From: an uncultured Anaerolineae bacterium
GTDB lineage: Bacteria > Chloroflexota > Anaerolineae > Anaerolineales > Villigracilaceae
Direction of reading: 5' to 3'
Assembly: GCA_903910795.1 (NCBI GenBank)
Contig: CAIWAX010000139.1
Coordinates: 1 to 36,959 of the forward strand
DNA length: 36,959 bases
In this document: positions 1 through 7,389 of the stretch, piece by piece
How positions within the stretch are numbered: position 1 is the stretch's first letter
Layout of the letters: each line of letters begins with the position of its first letter
Position numbers and translations under genes: made by a program
The notes under the pieces: generated by a model
What the model saw: only the letters and a program-made list of their open reading frames with translations
Databases searched by the model: none
What the model was told of the DNA's origin: nothing

Positions 1-40
1 CCCCAACTCCCGACGAGCCCGCCTTCAAACCCATCGAATT

Positions 41-370
41 CTCCCCCCAACCCGCCGCCCCACGCATCGACCCGCCCACCGCCGGAACCCGGGCCCAGCA
101 CCACAGCGCCCCTACCCCTGCTCAAAATCATAGGCCGCATCGTCCCGAATCACTTACGAAATCATCCAATCATAAAAATCATAGTCCGCATACTTATCCA
201 GGATGCTCCAATCGGGACTTCTCCCCCCAACCCGCCGCCCCGCGCATCGACCCGCCCGCCGCACCGTTGCGCCCCTACCCCTGCTCAAAATCATAGCCCA
301 CATCGTCCCGAATCACTTACGGACTCATTCAATCATAAAAATCATAATCCGCACTTCTGCTCTGCTCAAA
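41..370. repeat. Imperfect tandem duplication, about 165-180 bp per unit
   Basis: Two similar units lie end to end, one from about 41 to 205 and one from about 221 to 370. Each starts with the C-rich string CTCCCCCCAACCCGCCGCCC, continues through CCCCTACCCCTGCTCAAAATC and CATCGTCCCGAATCACTTACG, and ends in an A/T-rich part containing AATCATAAAAATCATA. The first unit has about 17 extra bases near 85-105. The downstream copy runs into the 3' end of the winged-helix remnant at 325-618. No convincing gene lies in 1-324; short open frames there are low-complexity Pro/Arg-rich translations. The stretch looks like duplicated intergenic or decayed gene-end sequence. Confidence 0.75.
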
Positions 371-618
371 GCCATCCTGCTCCATTGACGCCCGAGTTCG
401 GTCAGATAATACTTGTAACACTTGCCAACCTTCTTAATAATGCCATGAGCACGCAGTCGGTTGATTAAACGGGTGACCTGGTTGGTAAATTTTTGGGTGA
501 AGTACTGGCGAAGTTGCTTGTTGGTGAAACCACTGATGGCAAACTCACCTTGTGACCAGTGTAGCGGTATTGCACCTGACGGTAATGTTTGAAGAACGAA
601 TTGATCCCCAATATTCAA
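325..618 (-). pseudogene. Winged-helix C-terminal domain remnant
   Basis: This 97-codon frame can only start with TTG, has no Shine-Dalgarno sequence, and has an in-frame stop just upstream, so it looks like the 3' end of a larger lost gene. The readable part (about residues 28-80) resembles a winged-helix DNA-binding domain: a helix with NKQLRQYF, then VTRLINRLRAHGIIKKVGK and YYLTELGRQ as recognition helix and wing. Similar tails occur in mobile-element or uncharacterised proteins, but I cannot name the parent. The 3' end (after LTELGRQ) runs into the duplicated sequence of 41-370. It could still be an expressed small regulator; a remnant is more likely given the neighbouring duplications. 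Confidence 0.4.
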
Positions 619-636
619 TTGGGCTGATCAAAGCCC

Positions 637-667
637 TTGACATTAACGTTACGTCAGGGTTTATATT
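637..667 (+). promoter_or_regulatory. MerR-type promoter/operator of the TipA-like regulator
   Basis: The -35 box TTGACA (637-642) and a -10-like TATATT (662-667) are separated by 19 bp, the long spacer typical of MerR-family promoters. The spacer holds an inverted repeat centred on TAACGTTA, with outer arms CCTTGAC and GTCAGGG. This architecture is known for TipA/Mta/SoxR-type regulators, which untwist the DNA on activation. The start codon of the regulator lies only 6 bp after the -10, so the transcript is probably leaderless and the gene probably autoregulated. Confidence 0.85.
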
Positions 668-673
668 AAGCGC

Positions 674-1417
674 ATGTACACGGTCAAACAACTTTCCAGC
701 CTGGCGGGCGTCACCCCGCGCACACTCCATCACTATGACGCGATTGGCCTGCTCAAACCCGCCCGGGTGGGCGGCAACGGCTACCGCTATTACGCTGAGG
801 AGTCGCTCCTGCTCCTGCAGCAGATCTTGTTCTACCGCGAACTGGAGTTGCCGCTGGACGCCATCAAGGACATCCTTTCGCGTCCCGGTTTTAACGCGCA
901 GGGCGCGCTGGAAGGCCACCGGTTGGAGCTCCGCAAGCGCATCGCGCGACTGGAACGCCTGCTTGGCACCGTGGATGAAACGCTTTCCCATTTGAAAGGA
1001 AAAAAAGAGATGAGCCCCAAACAATTATTTGCAAATTTCTCGGGTGAAGAACAGTCCAAATACGCCGCCGAAGCCGAGAAAATGTATGACCCCGCCACCG
1101 TCAAAGCCTCCAACCGCAAGTGGCAGGCCTATTCTGCCCAGGAGAAACAGCGCATCCTGGACGAAGGCAACCAGATTTACGCCGAACTCGTGACCGCCAT
1201 GCCCGCCGGCCCCGGTTCGGCACAAGTCCAGGCCCTGGTGGAACGCTGGCGGACGCACATGAGTTACTTCTGGACGCCTGCCCTCGATCAACTGGTTGGT
1301 CTGGCAGATACCTATGTCGATGACCCGCGTTTCAGGGCCAATTTTGACCAGTTTCACCCCGATCTGGCCGGCTTCATGCAGCAGGCTGTGCGGATTTACG
1401 TGGCGGGTAAGCAGTAA
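674..1417 (+). CDS. MerR-family regulator with TipAS-like ligand domain
   Basis: 247 aa. Residues 1-70 form a MerR winged helix-turn-helix (YTVKQLSSLAGVTPRTLHHY, then GLLKPARVGGNGYRYY). Residues about 75-112 form the dimerisation coiled coil. Residues about 125-245 resemble the TipAS antibiotic-recognition domain (WQAYSAQEKQRI, MSYFWTPALDQLVGLADTYVDDPRF). In this family ligand binding twists the DNA between the promoter boxes and activates transcription. No cysteine is present, so covalent thiopeptide capture as in Streptomyces TipA is not possible here; a non-covalent, multidrug-type ligand is inferred. The start at 674 follows the promoter directly with no room for a Shine-Dalgarno. No co-oriented target gene follows, so autoregulation is the only target visible. 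A bidirectional terminator lies at 1427-1461. Confidence 0.88.
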   Translation: MYTVKQLSSLAGVTPRTLHHYDAIGLLKPARVGGNGYRYYAEESLLLLQQILFYRELELPLDAIKDILSRPGFNAQGALEGHRLELRKRIARLERLLGTVDETLSHLKGKKEMSPKQLFANFSGEEQSKYAAEAEKMYDPATVKASNRKWQAYSAQEKQRILDEGNQIYAELVTAMPAGPGSAQVQALVERWRTHMSYFWTPALDQLVGLADTYVDDPRFRANFDQFHPDLAGFMQQAVRIYVAGKQ

Positions 1418-1426
1418 AGCCGGAAT

Positions 1427-1461
1427 AAAAATGAGCCGCGGTACGCTTGCGGCTCATTTTT
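1427..1461. terminator. Bidirectional rho-independent terminator
   Basis: The arms ATGAGCCGC (1431-1439) and GCGGCTCAT (1449-1457) form a 9-bp stem, extended by AAAA/TTTT, with a 9-nt loop. A T-run (TTTTTATTATTTT) follows on the plus strand and an A-run precedes it, so the hairpin can serve both the regulator (+) and the convergent HAD gene (-). Confidence 0.85.
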
Positions 1462-1462
1462 A

Positions 1463-2161
1463 TTATTTTAAGATTTCTTCCAGCTCCCCCAGCCTCTTGA
1501 TAACGAAGCGTATGCTGTGCACCTGATACGTTACCGCCAATTCGTTGGCCTTCCCATGCGGATTGTACCAGCAGGTATCGATGCCGTAATCCAGGCCGCC
1601 CTTGATATCCGAACTCAGGCTGTCACCGATGATCAGCACACTTTCGCGCGCCGGGCGGCCAATCGCCTCAAAAACAGCCTCAAAAAATCCGCGCGCCGGT
1701 TTGGCCGCGCCGATTTCCTCAGAGATGAAGACACGCTCAAAGCAATCATGCAGGCTCGAGCGTTCCAACCGTGGGCGCTGGACATCCTTCAGCCCATTCG
1801 TTACCAACGCCAGGTGGAATTTACCCTTTAAATCGTGTATCAGCTCATGCGCGCCCTCCAGCAGATCGGTGCCCAGGGCCAGGTTGCGCAGATAAAGCTG
1901 GCTGACGGCGGCGGTATCCCCGCTCAATCCCGCGGCTTCAAAAAACAAGCGAAAGCGTTTTTCGCGCAGTTCGATGGACGTGACCAGTCCGCGCTCAAAC
2001 TCCCCCCACACCTGCTGATTGAAACGCGCATATTGCGGGATAAATTCCAGGCGAAAAGGCAGGCCGCAGCCTTGCAGGGTCCACTTCAGCGCGTTAGCCT
2101 CAGCCTTGCCGAAGTCAAACAACGTATCGTCAGCGTCAAACAGCAGCCAGTCATATTTCAT
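1463..2161 (-). CDS. HAD-superfamily hydrolase, YjjG-like nucleotidase
   Basis: 232 aa from the ATG at 2161. HAD motif I is FDADDTLFDF (nucleophile D9, acid/base D11), followed by a helical C1 cap. Motif II is LVTNGLKDVQRPRL, the motif III lysine is in GAAKPARGFF, and motif IV is IIGDSLSSDIKGG. The motif I form and overall size fit the YjjG/YfnB branch, whose characterised members dephosphorylate (noncanonical) pyrimidine nucleoside monophosphates; substrate here is inferred. The frame stays open upstream, but the motif sits right after M1 and the extension would overlap the preceding SIMPL gene. That gene ends 7 bp upstream, so the two probably form an operon. Confidence 0.88.
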   Translation of the reverse strand: MKYDWLLFDADDTLFDFGKAEANALKWTLQGCGLPFRLEFIPQYARFNQQVWGEFERGLVTSIELREKRFRLFFEAAGLSGDTAAVSQLYLRNLALGTDLLEGAHELIHDLKGKFHLALVTNGLKDVQRPRLERSSLHDCFERVFISEEIGAAKPARGFFEAVFEAIGRPARESVLIIGDSLSSDIKGGLDYGIDTCWYNPHGKANELAVTYQVHSIRFVIKRLGELEEILK

Positions 2162-2168
2162 CCCGGCG

Positions 2169-2903
2169 TCAGGCCTGTGACAAATTGTCCGACACCTGCA
2201 CTTGCGTTCCGGTGCCATTTGCCGGTTTGCTAAGCAAATCGCGAATCGTGTCTCCTTCCGGAAAACCCGAAACGCGGTACTCCACAAACACCCGCACTTC
2301 CACTTTCTTGCTGTGCTGGATGTCTATGCCCAGGTCGGGTTGGGCAACCACGCCCATGGCGCGGCTTTTGCTTTGCGGCCCGAGCGCAATAAATTTTTCC
2401 GACGGTTCCTGGTCTGTGACCTTTTCTTCAAAAGAATAGACGCCCAGCAGCTTGACACCCAGGGCCGCGGCGGTCTTTTGGGCTTTGGCCTGCGCCTTCT
2501 GGATGGCCTGTTCCAGCGCGCCCGCCAGGATGTCATCATCCGGGTACTTCCATTCGATGCGATCCAGGCTGGCGCTCTTTTGGGAGGTGATGATCCCAAA
2601 TAGCTCGGCGAACTGCTCCAGCTTTTCACAGCGGATGCGCAGGTAATAGGTGGCGGTGGATGTAGACAGAAGGGCGCCGCTGGATAATTCGGCATGGATC
2701 GACATGATCTGGATCGCCTCGGCGGGCAGGCCTGCCTGATTGAGTTCCTCCACCAGTTGGCTAACCTCTTTGGCTTTTATGAAAGCCTCGTTGCCGCTCG
2801 CCAGCGAGGAGCCTTTGACGGACGCGAACATATCCACCTGCGTAGCCTGGATTTCTTCGCGCTGTGAAGCGCTGATTTTGATGGTATCCGGTTGGATTTC
2901 CAT
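2169..2903 (-). CDS. SIMPL (DUF541) domain protein
   Basis: 244 aa. The pattern fits the SIMPL/DUF541 family: KISASQREEIQATQVDMFASV at the N-terminus, a helix with KAKEVSQLVEELNQAGL, then YYLRIRCEKLEQFAELFGII, and the helix ALEQAIQKAQAKAQKTAAALGVKL before the last strands. Family members form oligomers and have been linked to stress, but no reaction is established. No signal peptide is visible, unlike many SIMPL proteins. AGAGG lies 5-6 nt before the ATG. The C-terminal 20 or so residues (RDLLSKPANG onward) are encoded by a family A repeat piece (2191-2251), so the tail is probably repeat-derived. The HAD gene follows 7 bp downstream. Confidence 0.85.
   Translation of the reverse strand: MEIQPDTIKISASQREEIQATQVDMFASVKGSSLASGNEAFIKAKEVSQLVEELNQAGLPAEAIQIMSIHAELSSGALLSTSTATYYLRIRCEKLEQFAELFGIITSQKSASLDRIEWKYPDDDILAGALEQAIQKAQAKAQKTAAALGVKLLGVYSFEEKVTDQEPSEKFIALGPQSKSRAMGVVAQPDLGIDIQHSKKVEVRVFVEYRVSGFPEGDTIRDLLSKPANGTGTQVQVSDNLSQA
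2191..2251 (+). repeat. Family A repeat fragment in the SIMPL gene 3' end
   Basis: Contains GCACTTGCGTTCCGGTGC, nearly identical to GCACTTGCATTCCGGTGC inside the long element at 26861-27003. This is followed by GGTTTGCTAAGCAAATCGCGAATCGTG, here written as arms GGTTTGC and GCAAATC around TTAGC-type loops. It encodes the last part of the SIMPL protein in frame on the minus strand. Confidence 0.65.
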
Positions 2904-2930
2904 ATATTCCTCTATGTTGAACTTGTTTGA

Positions 2931-3056
2931 CGAAGTGTATCCTGTGGATAACGAAGTGTATCCTGTGGATAACGAAGTGTATCCTGTGGATAGCGAAGTG
3001 TATCCTGTGGATAGCGAAGTGTATCCCGTGGATAGCGAAGCGTATCCTACGGATTG
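2931..3056 (+). repeat. Six 21-bp tandem repeats with DnaA-box-like 9-mers
   Basis: Six direct units of exactly 21 bp start at 2931, 2952, 2973, 2994, 3015 and 3036. The unit is CGAAGTGTAT followed by CCTGTGGATAA. Units 1 and 2 hold TGTGGATAA, the complement of the consensus DnaA box TTATCCACA (2943-2951, 2964-2972). Units 3 and 4 have TGTGGATAG, unit 5 CGTGGATAG, and unit 6 is degenerate. The array fills the gap between the GMC oxidoreductase stop (inside unit 6) and the SIMPL gene start. The 21-bp period is two helical turns, so all boxes face one side of the DNA. Confidence 0.93.
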
Positions 3057-4639
3057 GGCGCGACCATGCTCATGGCGTACTCTGCCAGAGCGGTGATGGT
3101 CAGGCTGGGATTGACACCCGGGTTGGCCGGGACGATCGAGCCGTCGATGATGAACAGGCCCGGGTAGTTATGGATTTCAAATTTCTCATCCACCACGCCT
3201 TCATCTGCATCTTTGCCGAGCGGCGCGCCGCCCAGGATGTGGGCTGTGGTGGGCAGGTTGAGCAGGTTTTCACCCAGCGACCCCATCGGGACGCCGTTGG
3301 TGCGCTGGGCAAAATTACGCGCCAGCGAATGCGACCCGCGCACCTGCGCGTTGATCTCGTAGCCCGGTTCCGGCTCTGTGACCAGACCCGTCTGCCACAG
3401 CGTCCAGAGGCTGCGCCCGGTGCGGAAGCGCATGCGGTTATCGGCGTGCTGCATGATCAACAGGATGGTGGCGTTGTGCGCCCAGCCGGGCAGCAGCATA
3501 GTAGTGGCGTAATCCAGCGGATGGCGCAGAATCCAGCTCAGCGAGTCGATCATGCGCCTGAACATGCCTGCCTCCAGGTCGATCAGCGGGGCGGAGATGA
3601 AGCGCATCAGCGATGAACCATCCGGGTAGCGCACCGGTTCCACGCGTGTAATCTCGTCGGCGTTGAAGATGGATGAGATCGAAACACCCTCAGAGTAATT
3701 GATATCCGATTGGCGGGCAATCGAGCCCAACAGGGCTTCGCTGTTGGTGCGCACCACATCGCCCAGGCGCTTCGATAATTTTGGCAGGGAATGTTTGATA
3801 TCGCGCAGCTTGAGCAGCAGCTTCACGCTGCCCATCACCCCTGCCGAAAAGATGACATTTTTGGCCTGCACGCTGCGGGCTGGGCCCGGCAGCCAGCTTG
3901 TGGAGGAGCGGTAGCTGACCTGGTAGCGGGCCTCTCCACCGTTCGAGAATGGGCGAACATCCGTCACTTCCACCTCTGCCTGCACCTGTGCGCCGCGCTT
4001 TTCGGCGAAATACAGGTAATTCTTGGGCAGGGTGTTCTTGGCGTTATTGCGGCAGCCGACCATGCAGCCGCCGCAGTGCTGGCAGCCAGCCCGTTCCGGC
4101 CCCTGGCCATTGAAGTATGGGTCGGGAACCGTCACGCCAGCCTGCCCAAAATAGGCACCCACATCCGTGGCGCGGAAGGTCTCTCCCATACCGCGCTCAA
4201 CGGCCATCTGGCGCAGTTCTTCATCGGCCTTCCACAGCTTTGGGTTGCGCGCCGCGCCCAGCATTTTGCGGGCCGTCTCGTAATGCGGCGCCAGCACCTC
4301 TCCCCATCTGACCGGGTTGTTCCAGGCCGGGGTGCTGAAAGTTTCATTGGTTGGAACTTCCAACACGTTGGCATAGCCCAGGCTGCCGCCCCCTACCCCG
4401 GCGCCGTGCAGTACCATCACCCCTTTCAGGATGCTGATCTGCAGGATGCCGTGTGCGCGGATGGCGGGCGCCCAGATGTATTTCCAGAAATGCCAGTTGG
4501 TTTTAGCAAAATCCTGATCTTTAAATCGCCGGCCTTTTTCGAGCACCAGCACGGAGTAGCCTTTTTCCACCAGGCGCATGGCCGAAACACTGCCGCCGAA
4601 ACCGGAACCAATGATGACGTAATCAAATATCTCGGGCAT
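3047..4639 (-). CDS. GMC-type FAD oxidoreductase, cholesterol-oxidase-like
   Basis: 530 aa. The N-terminal FAD-binding Rossmann motif is YVIIGSGFGGSVSAMRLVEK, followed by LVLEKGRRF. A cysteine cluster, GCQHCGGCMVGCRNNAK (about residues 184-200), is typical of the ChoD-like branch of the GMC family. The C-terminal GMC segment is present: HILGGAPLGKDADEGVVDEK, then LFIIDGSIVPANPGVNPSLT. Such flavoproteins oxidise alcohol groups of sterols or other lipids in the cytoplasm or at the membrane; the substrate here cannot be read. AGAGGA lies about 9 nt before the ATG. The stop codon lies in the last unit of the 21-bp array. It appears to be a single-gene unit. Confidence 0.87.
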   Translation of the reverse strand: MPEIFDYVIIGSGFGGSVSAMRLVEKGYSVLVLEKGRRFKDQDFAKTNWHFWKYIWAPAIRAHGILQISILKGVMVLHGAGVGGGSLGYANVLEVPTNETFSTPAWNNPVRWGEVLAPHYETARKMLGAARNPKLWKADEELRQMAVERGMGETFRATDVGAYFGQAGVTVPDPYFNGQGPERAGCQHCGGCMVGCRNNAKNTLPKNYLYFAEKRGAQVQAEVEVTDVRPFSNGGEARYQVSYRSSTSWLPGPARSVQAKNVIFSAGVMGSVKLLLKLRDIKHSLPKLSKRLGDVVRTNSEALLGSIARQSDINYSEGVSISSIFNADEITRVEPVRYPDGSSLMRFISAPLIDLEAGMFRRMIDSLSWILRHPLDYATTMLLPGWAHNATILLIMQHADNRMRFRTGRSLWTLWQTGLVTEPEPGYEINAQVRGSHSLARNFAQRTNGVPMGSLGENLLNLPTTAHILGGAPLGKDADEGVVDEKFEIHNYPGLFIIDGSIVPANPGVNPSLTITALAEYAMSMVAPNP

Positions 4640-4732
4640 GCGCGTTATCCTCTATTAGATCTCTTGCGTAATTTAAAAAACGTTCTCGTAGTGACGGCTA
4701 TAGCTGTTTGGTTTGCGGCAAAAGCAGTCAAA

Positions 4733-4762
4733 AGCGACTGACCCGCACTACCCGTGAGTCGC
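4733..4762 (-). terminator. Possible terminator after the DinB-like gene
   Basis: The arms AGCGACT (4733-4739) and AGTCGCT (4756-4762) form a 7-bp stem. Read on the minus strand it is followed by TTTT and then TGCTTTTG, about 45 bp past the stop of the DinB-like gene. The T-run is short and the loop is long, so the call is tentative. Confidence 0.45.
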
Positions 4763-4808
4763 TACTATGGTACATTTTCGCCCAGGCAAAACCACTTTTG
4801 CGAGAGGT

Positions 4809-5291
4809 CTATTGTTTTTTCCAGAGCTGGTAATTGTTCTTGATCTGCACGATGTGCCCGGGGATGTGCTCGGGATAAATCGACAGCCACATCTCAAAGC
4901 TGTAGGGTTTGTCGAATTCAGGATGCACAACCGTATTCTCGAAAACTGAATCTGGCAGCATTTTCAGTAAATCAGTGGTGGTTTTGCGGGCGTATTTCAC
5001 CAGCTTGAGAGCATCGTCTACATCCTGGTCGTGATAATTCAAACTGATGGCCCACTGATCCTGGTCGTAAGCCATCACCGGTTTGCCGGGTTCAACCGCC
5101 AGCAGGCGCGCGCGCAGCGCGGCGTTGGTTTCGCTGTCGGCCAGATGGATGATGACCTCATGAATGCTCCATTCTTTCGGGTCTGGTTTGAACTTCCAGG
5201 CTTTGCGCGGGATTTTGACCAGCGCTTTTTTCAACATGGCGTAGCCTTCCCCATAGCGTTCAATCATTTGTTTGCGTTCTTCAGATGTCAT
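4809..5291 (-). CDS. DinB-like four-helix-bundle protein
   Basis: 160 aa, starting at the ATG at 5291, which has GGAGG 8 nt upstream; the frame is open further upstream but without such a signal. The pattern fits the DinB/YfiT superfamily: WKFKPDPKEWSIHEVIIHLAD near residue 40, AYDQDQWAI in the middle, and IYPEHIPGHIVQIKNN at the C-terminus. The histidines in the first and last motifs match the usual metal-binding triad positions. Some family members are thiol transferases or hydrolases; many have no known reaction. The gene lies 67 bp downstream of the thiolase gene on the same strand and may be co-transcribed. Confidence 0.85.
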   Translation of the reverse strand: MTSEERKQMIERYGEGYAMLKKALVKIPRKAWKFKPDPKEWSIHEVIIHLADSETNAALRARLLAVEPGKPVMAYDQDQWAISLNYHDQDVDDALKLVKYARKTTTDLLKMLPDSVFENTVVHPEFDKPYSFEMWLSIYPEHIPGHIVQIKNNYQLWKKQ

Positions 5292-5358
5292 GCGATTTCC
5301 TCCAATTTTCACAGCCGGCAAAGCCGCGACCAGCGTCAAGCTTTGAAATACCACTCAA

Positions 5359-6561
5359 TTATTCAATTTCTACAGCCAGCGCCACGGCTTCACCTCCGCC
5401 CAGGCACAGGCTGGCCAGCCCGCGCTGCAGGCCGCGCGCGCGTAGCGCATACACCAGGGTGACCAGGATGCGCGCTCCACTGGCGCCGATCGGGTGCCCG
5501 AGCGAGATGCCGCCACCGTTGACGTTAACCTTGCCCCAATCCCAGCCGTCCTGGCTGAGCGCATACCCGTTGGCCAACACCTGCGCGGCAAAAGCCTCGT
5601 TCAACTCGATCAAATCGACATCCGCGAGTTTCCAACCGGCTTTGGCCAGCACCTTTGGAATGGACAGGGCCGGCGCGCCAAACAGGTATTTTGACTCAAC
5701 CGCGGCCTGTCCATAGGCGACAATGCGCGCCAGGGGTTTGAGCCCGTTGGCCTGGGCGTAGGACCGGCTGCTGACCACGATGGCCGCCGCGCCATCATTG
5801 AGCGTGGAGGCGTTTCCCGCGGTGACCTTGCCATCCGGGCGGAAAGCGGGTTTCAACCTGGTAAGCGCTTCCAGCGAGGCGTCCCGGCGCGGGCCTTCAT
5901 CCATCGTGAATAGGGTCACTTCGCCCTTCCGGCCGGGGATTTCAACCGGCGCGATCTCATCTTTGAAGCATCCGGCATCCATGGCGGCCACGGCTTTTTG
6001 GTGGCTCTCCAGGCTGTACTGATCCATGGCGGCGCGGGTCACTTCAAATTTCTCGGCGATAAAATCGGCGGAATTGCCCATACCCCAGTTTTCAAATGGA
6101 TCCCACAGGCCGTCGTTCAGCAGCGAGTCCTTCATCTCCACGTGCCCATAACGGATTTCGCCGGTGCGCCCCGGCACCAGGAAAGGCGCGCGCGTCATCG
6201 ACTCCATGCCCCCGGCTACAAAAAGCCGCCCATCCCCGGCGCGGATGGCCTGCGCGGCATACATGACGGCTTTCAGCCCGGAACCGCAGACTTTGTTCAG
6301 GGTGGTGGCGCTGACTGTGACAGGTAGACCTGCAAATAGGGTGGCCTGGCGGGCGGGTGCTTGCCCCACACCGGCCTGCACCACGTTGCCCATCAGAACC
6401 TCATCGATCTCATCCAGCTTTTGCAGCCCGGCCCGTTCCACCGCGGCTTTGATTGCGACAGCGCCCAGCCGGGGAGCGGCCAGGCCGCTCAAGGCGCCTT
6501 GAAACTTGCCGATGGGCGAGCGCGCGGCGCTCAGAATGACAGCTTCTGTCTCTGGGTTCAT
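5359..6561 (-). CDS. Acetyl-CoA C-acetyltransferase (thiolase)
   Basis: 400 aa, full thiolase length. The acyl-accepting cysteine is C92 in [12 protein letters not shown]356 is in GHPIGASG, and the second catalytic cysteine is C386 in [15 protein letters not shown] is also present. These are the catalytic elements of type II biosynthetic thiolases, which condense two acetyl-CoA to acetoacetyl-CoA, or of degradative thiolases running in reverse. GGAGG lies 5 nt before the ATG. No other beta-oxidation or PHA gene is nearby, so the pathway cannot be fixed from context. Confidence 0.95.
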   Translation of the reverse strand: MNPETEAVILSAARSPIGKFQGALSGLAAPRLGAVAIKAAVERAGLQKLDEIDEVLMGNVVQAGVGQAPARQATLFAGLPVTVSATTLNKVCGSGLKAVMYAAQAIRAGDGRLFVAGGMESMTRAPFLVPGRTGEIRYGHVEMKDSLLNDGLWDPFENWGMGNSADFIAEKFEVTRAAMDQYSLESHQKAVAAMDAGCFKDEIAPVEIPGRKGEVTLFTMDEGPRRDASLEALTRLKPAFRPDGKVTAGNASTLNDGAAAIVVSSRSYAQANGLKPLARIVAYGQAAVESKYLFGAPALSIPKVLAKAGWKLADVDLIELNEAFAAQVLANGYALSQDGWDWGKVNVNGGGISLGHPIGASGARILVTLVYALRARGLQRGLASLCLGGGEAVALAVEIE

Positions 6562-6702
6562 TTTTCCTCCGGTTTTTAGAATAGCCGGTTACGAATGTAC
6601 AGCATATCTGGTGAACATGGTGCTCTGCATGTGTAAGCGTTTGAGGTATATCTTCCTGTGGCAGAGGTATTATACCCATGACCGGGGCGATATATAAGCC
6701 AA

Positions 6703-7377
6703 TCAGGCATCTTCCAGCCACTTGAGCGCCTCGCGCGCGCTGAGCGGGTTCAAGGGCGTGCGGATCACAAAACCGCGCACGGCCTGTTCATCCACTTTGG
6801 AGTATTCCCGCAGCGCCCAACCGATGGCTTTATTGATGAAAAACTCATTTGACCCCAGGTTTTCGCGGATGATCTCGCACAGCAACGGGAAATCAGTTTC
6901 CTTTTTATAATGAAGCTGGTACAGGATGGCCGAGCGCCGCAGCCAGAAATTGTCTGAGACCCGCCAGCGCCCCAGCCGTTCGGCGCGCACACTTGGAAAT
7001 CGCCGGAAGTGCGTCCCTACAGCGTGCGCCGCGATCAAATCGACCGTATCCCACCACGATTTCGTCACCAGCATAAATTCCAGCGTTTCGATGAACTCTT
7101 CCGGCAGCTTTTTCTCAAACCTGTCCAGCAGGGTCAGACCCGCATACTGGAATTCGCGTTCGGGCAGCGCCCACAGGTCGCACAGAATTTGTTCGATTTC
7201 AGAGATAGCGGGCAGCCCGTGCTGTGCATAAAACCCCTTTTGCAGCGACGCCATTTCCGGGCTTTTGATGCCCAGGTAGGCGAACTGCCCGCGCATATAA
7301 GCCGACATCGGCCCGGCTTTCTGCGGGTCGGCGTTTTGTTCGAGCAGGGATTGTAGCGCGGAAACTGTTGGGTGCAT
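6703..7377 (-). CDS. DNA alkylation repair enzyme, AlkD-like DNA glycosylase
   Basis: 224 aa, the usual AlkD size, all-helical HEAT-like repeat protein. The residues aligned with the Bacillus cereus AlkD active site occur at the same numbers: W109 and D113 in KSWWDTVDLIA, and R148 in WLRRSAILYQL. The family removes positively charged alkylated bases (3-methyladenine, 7-methylguanine) without base flipping. GGAGG lies 8 nt before the ATG at 7377. The gene stands 141 bp upstream of the thiolase gene on the same strand and directly downstream of a DUF3048 lipoprotein gene (12 bp gap), so it may be read from that operon. Confidence 0.93.
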   Translation of the reverse strand: MHPTVSALQSLLEQNADPQKAGPMSAYMRGQFAYLGIKSPEMASLQKGFYAQHGLPAISEIEQILCDLWALPEREFQYAGLTLLDRFEKKLPEEFIETLEFMLVTKSWWDTVDLIAAHAVGTHFRRFPSVRAERLGRWRVSDNFWLRRSAILYQLHYKKETDFPLLCEIIRENLGSNEFFINKAIGWALREYSKVDEQAVRGFVIRTPLNPLSAREALKWLEDA

Positions 7378-7389
7378 GGATATATCCTC

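Noticed and set aside
2931-3056. Replication origin
   Set aside because: Although perfect DnaA-like boxes are present, there is no dnaA, dnaN, gyrase or parAB gene and no AT-rich unwinding stretch nearby.
2740-3616. Plus-strand open frames that translate the 21-bp array into repeated EVYPVDN-like or KCILWI-like peptides
   Set aside because: They lie antisense to the SIMPL and GMC genes, have no start signal, and arise because the repeat length is a multiple of three.
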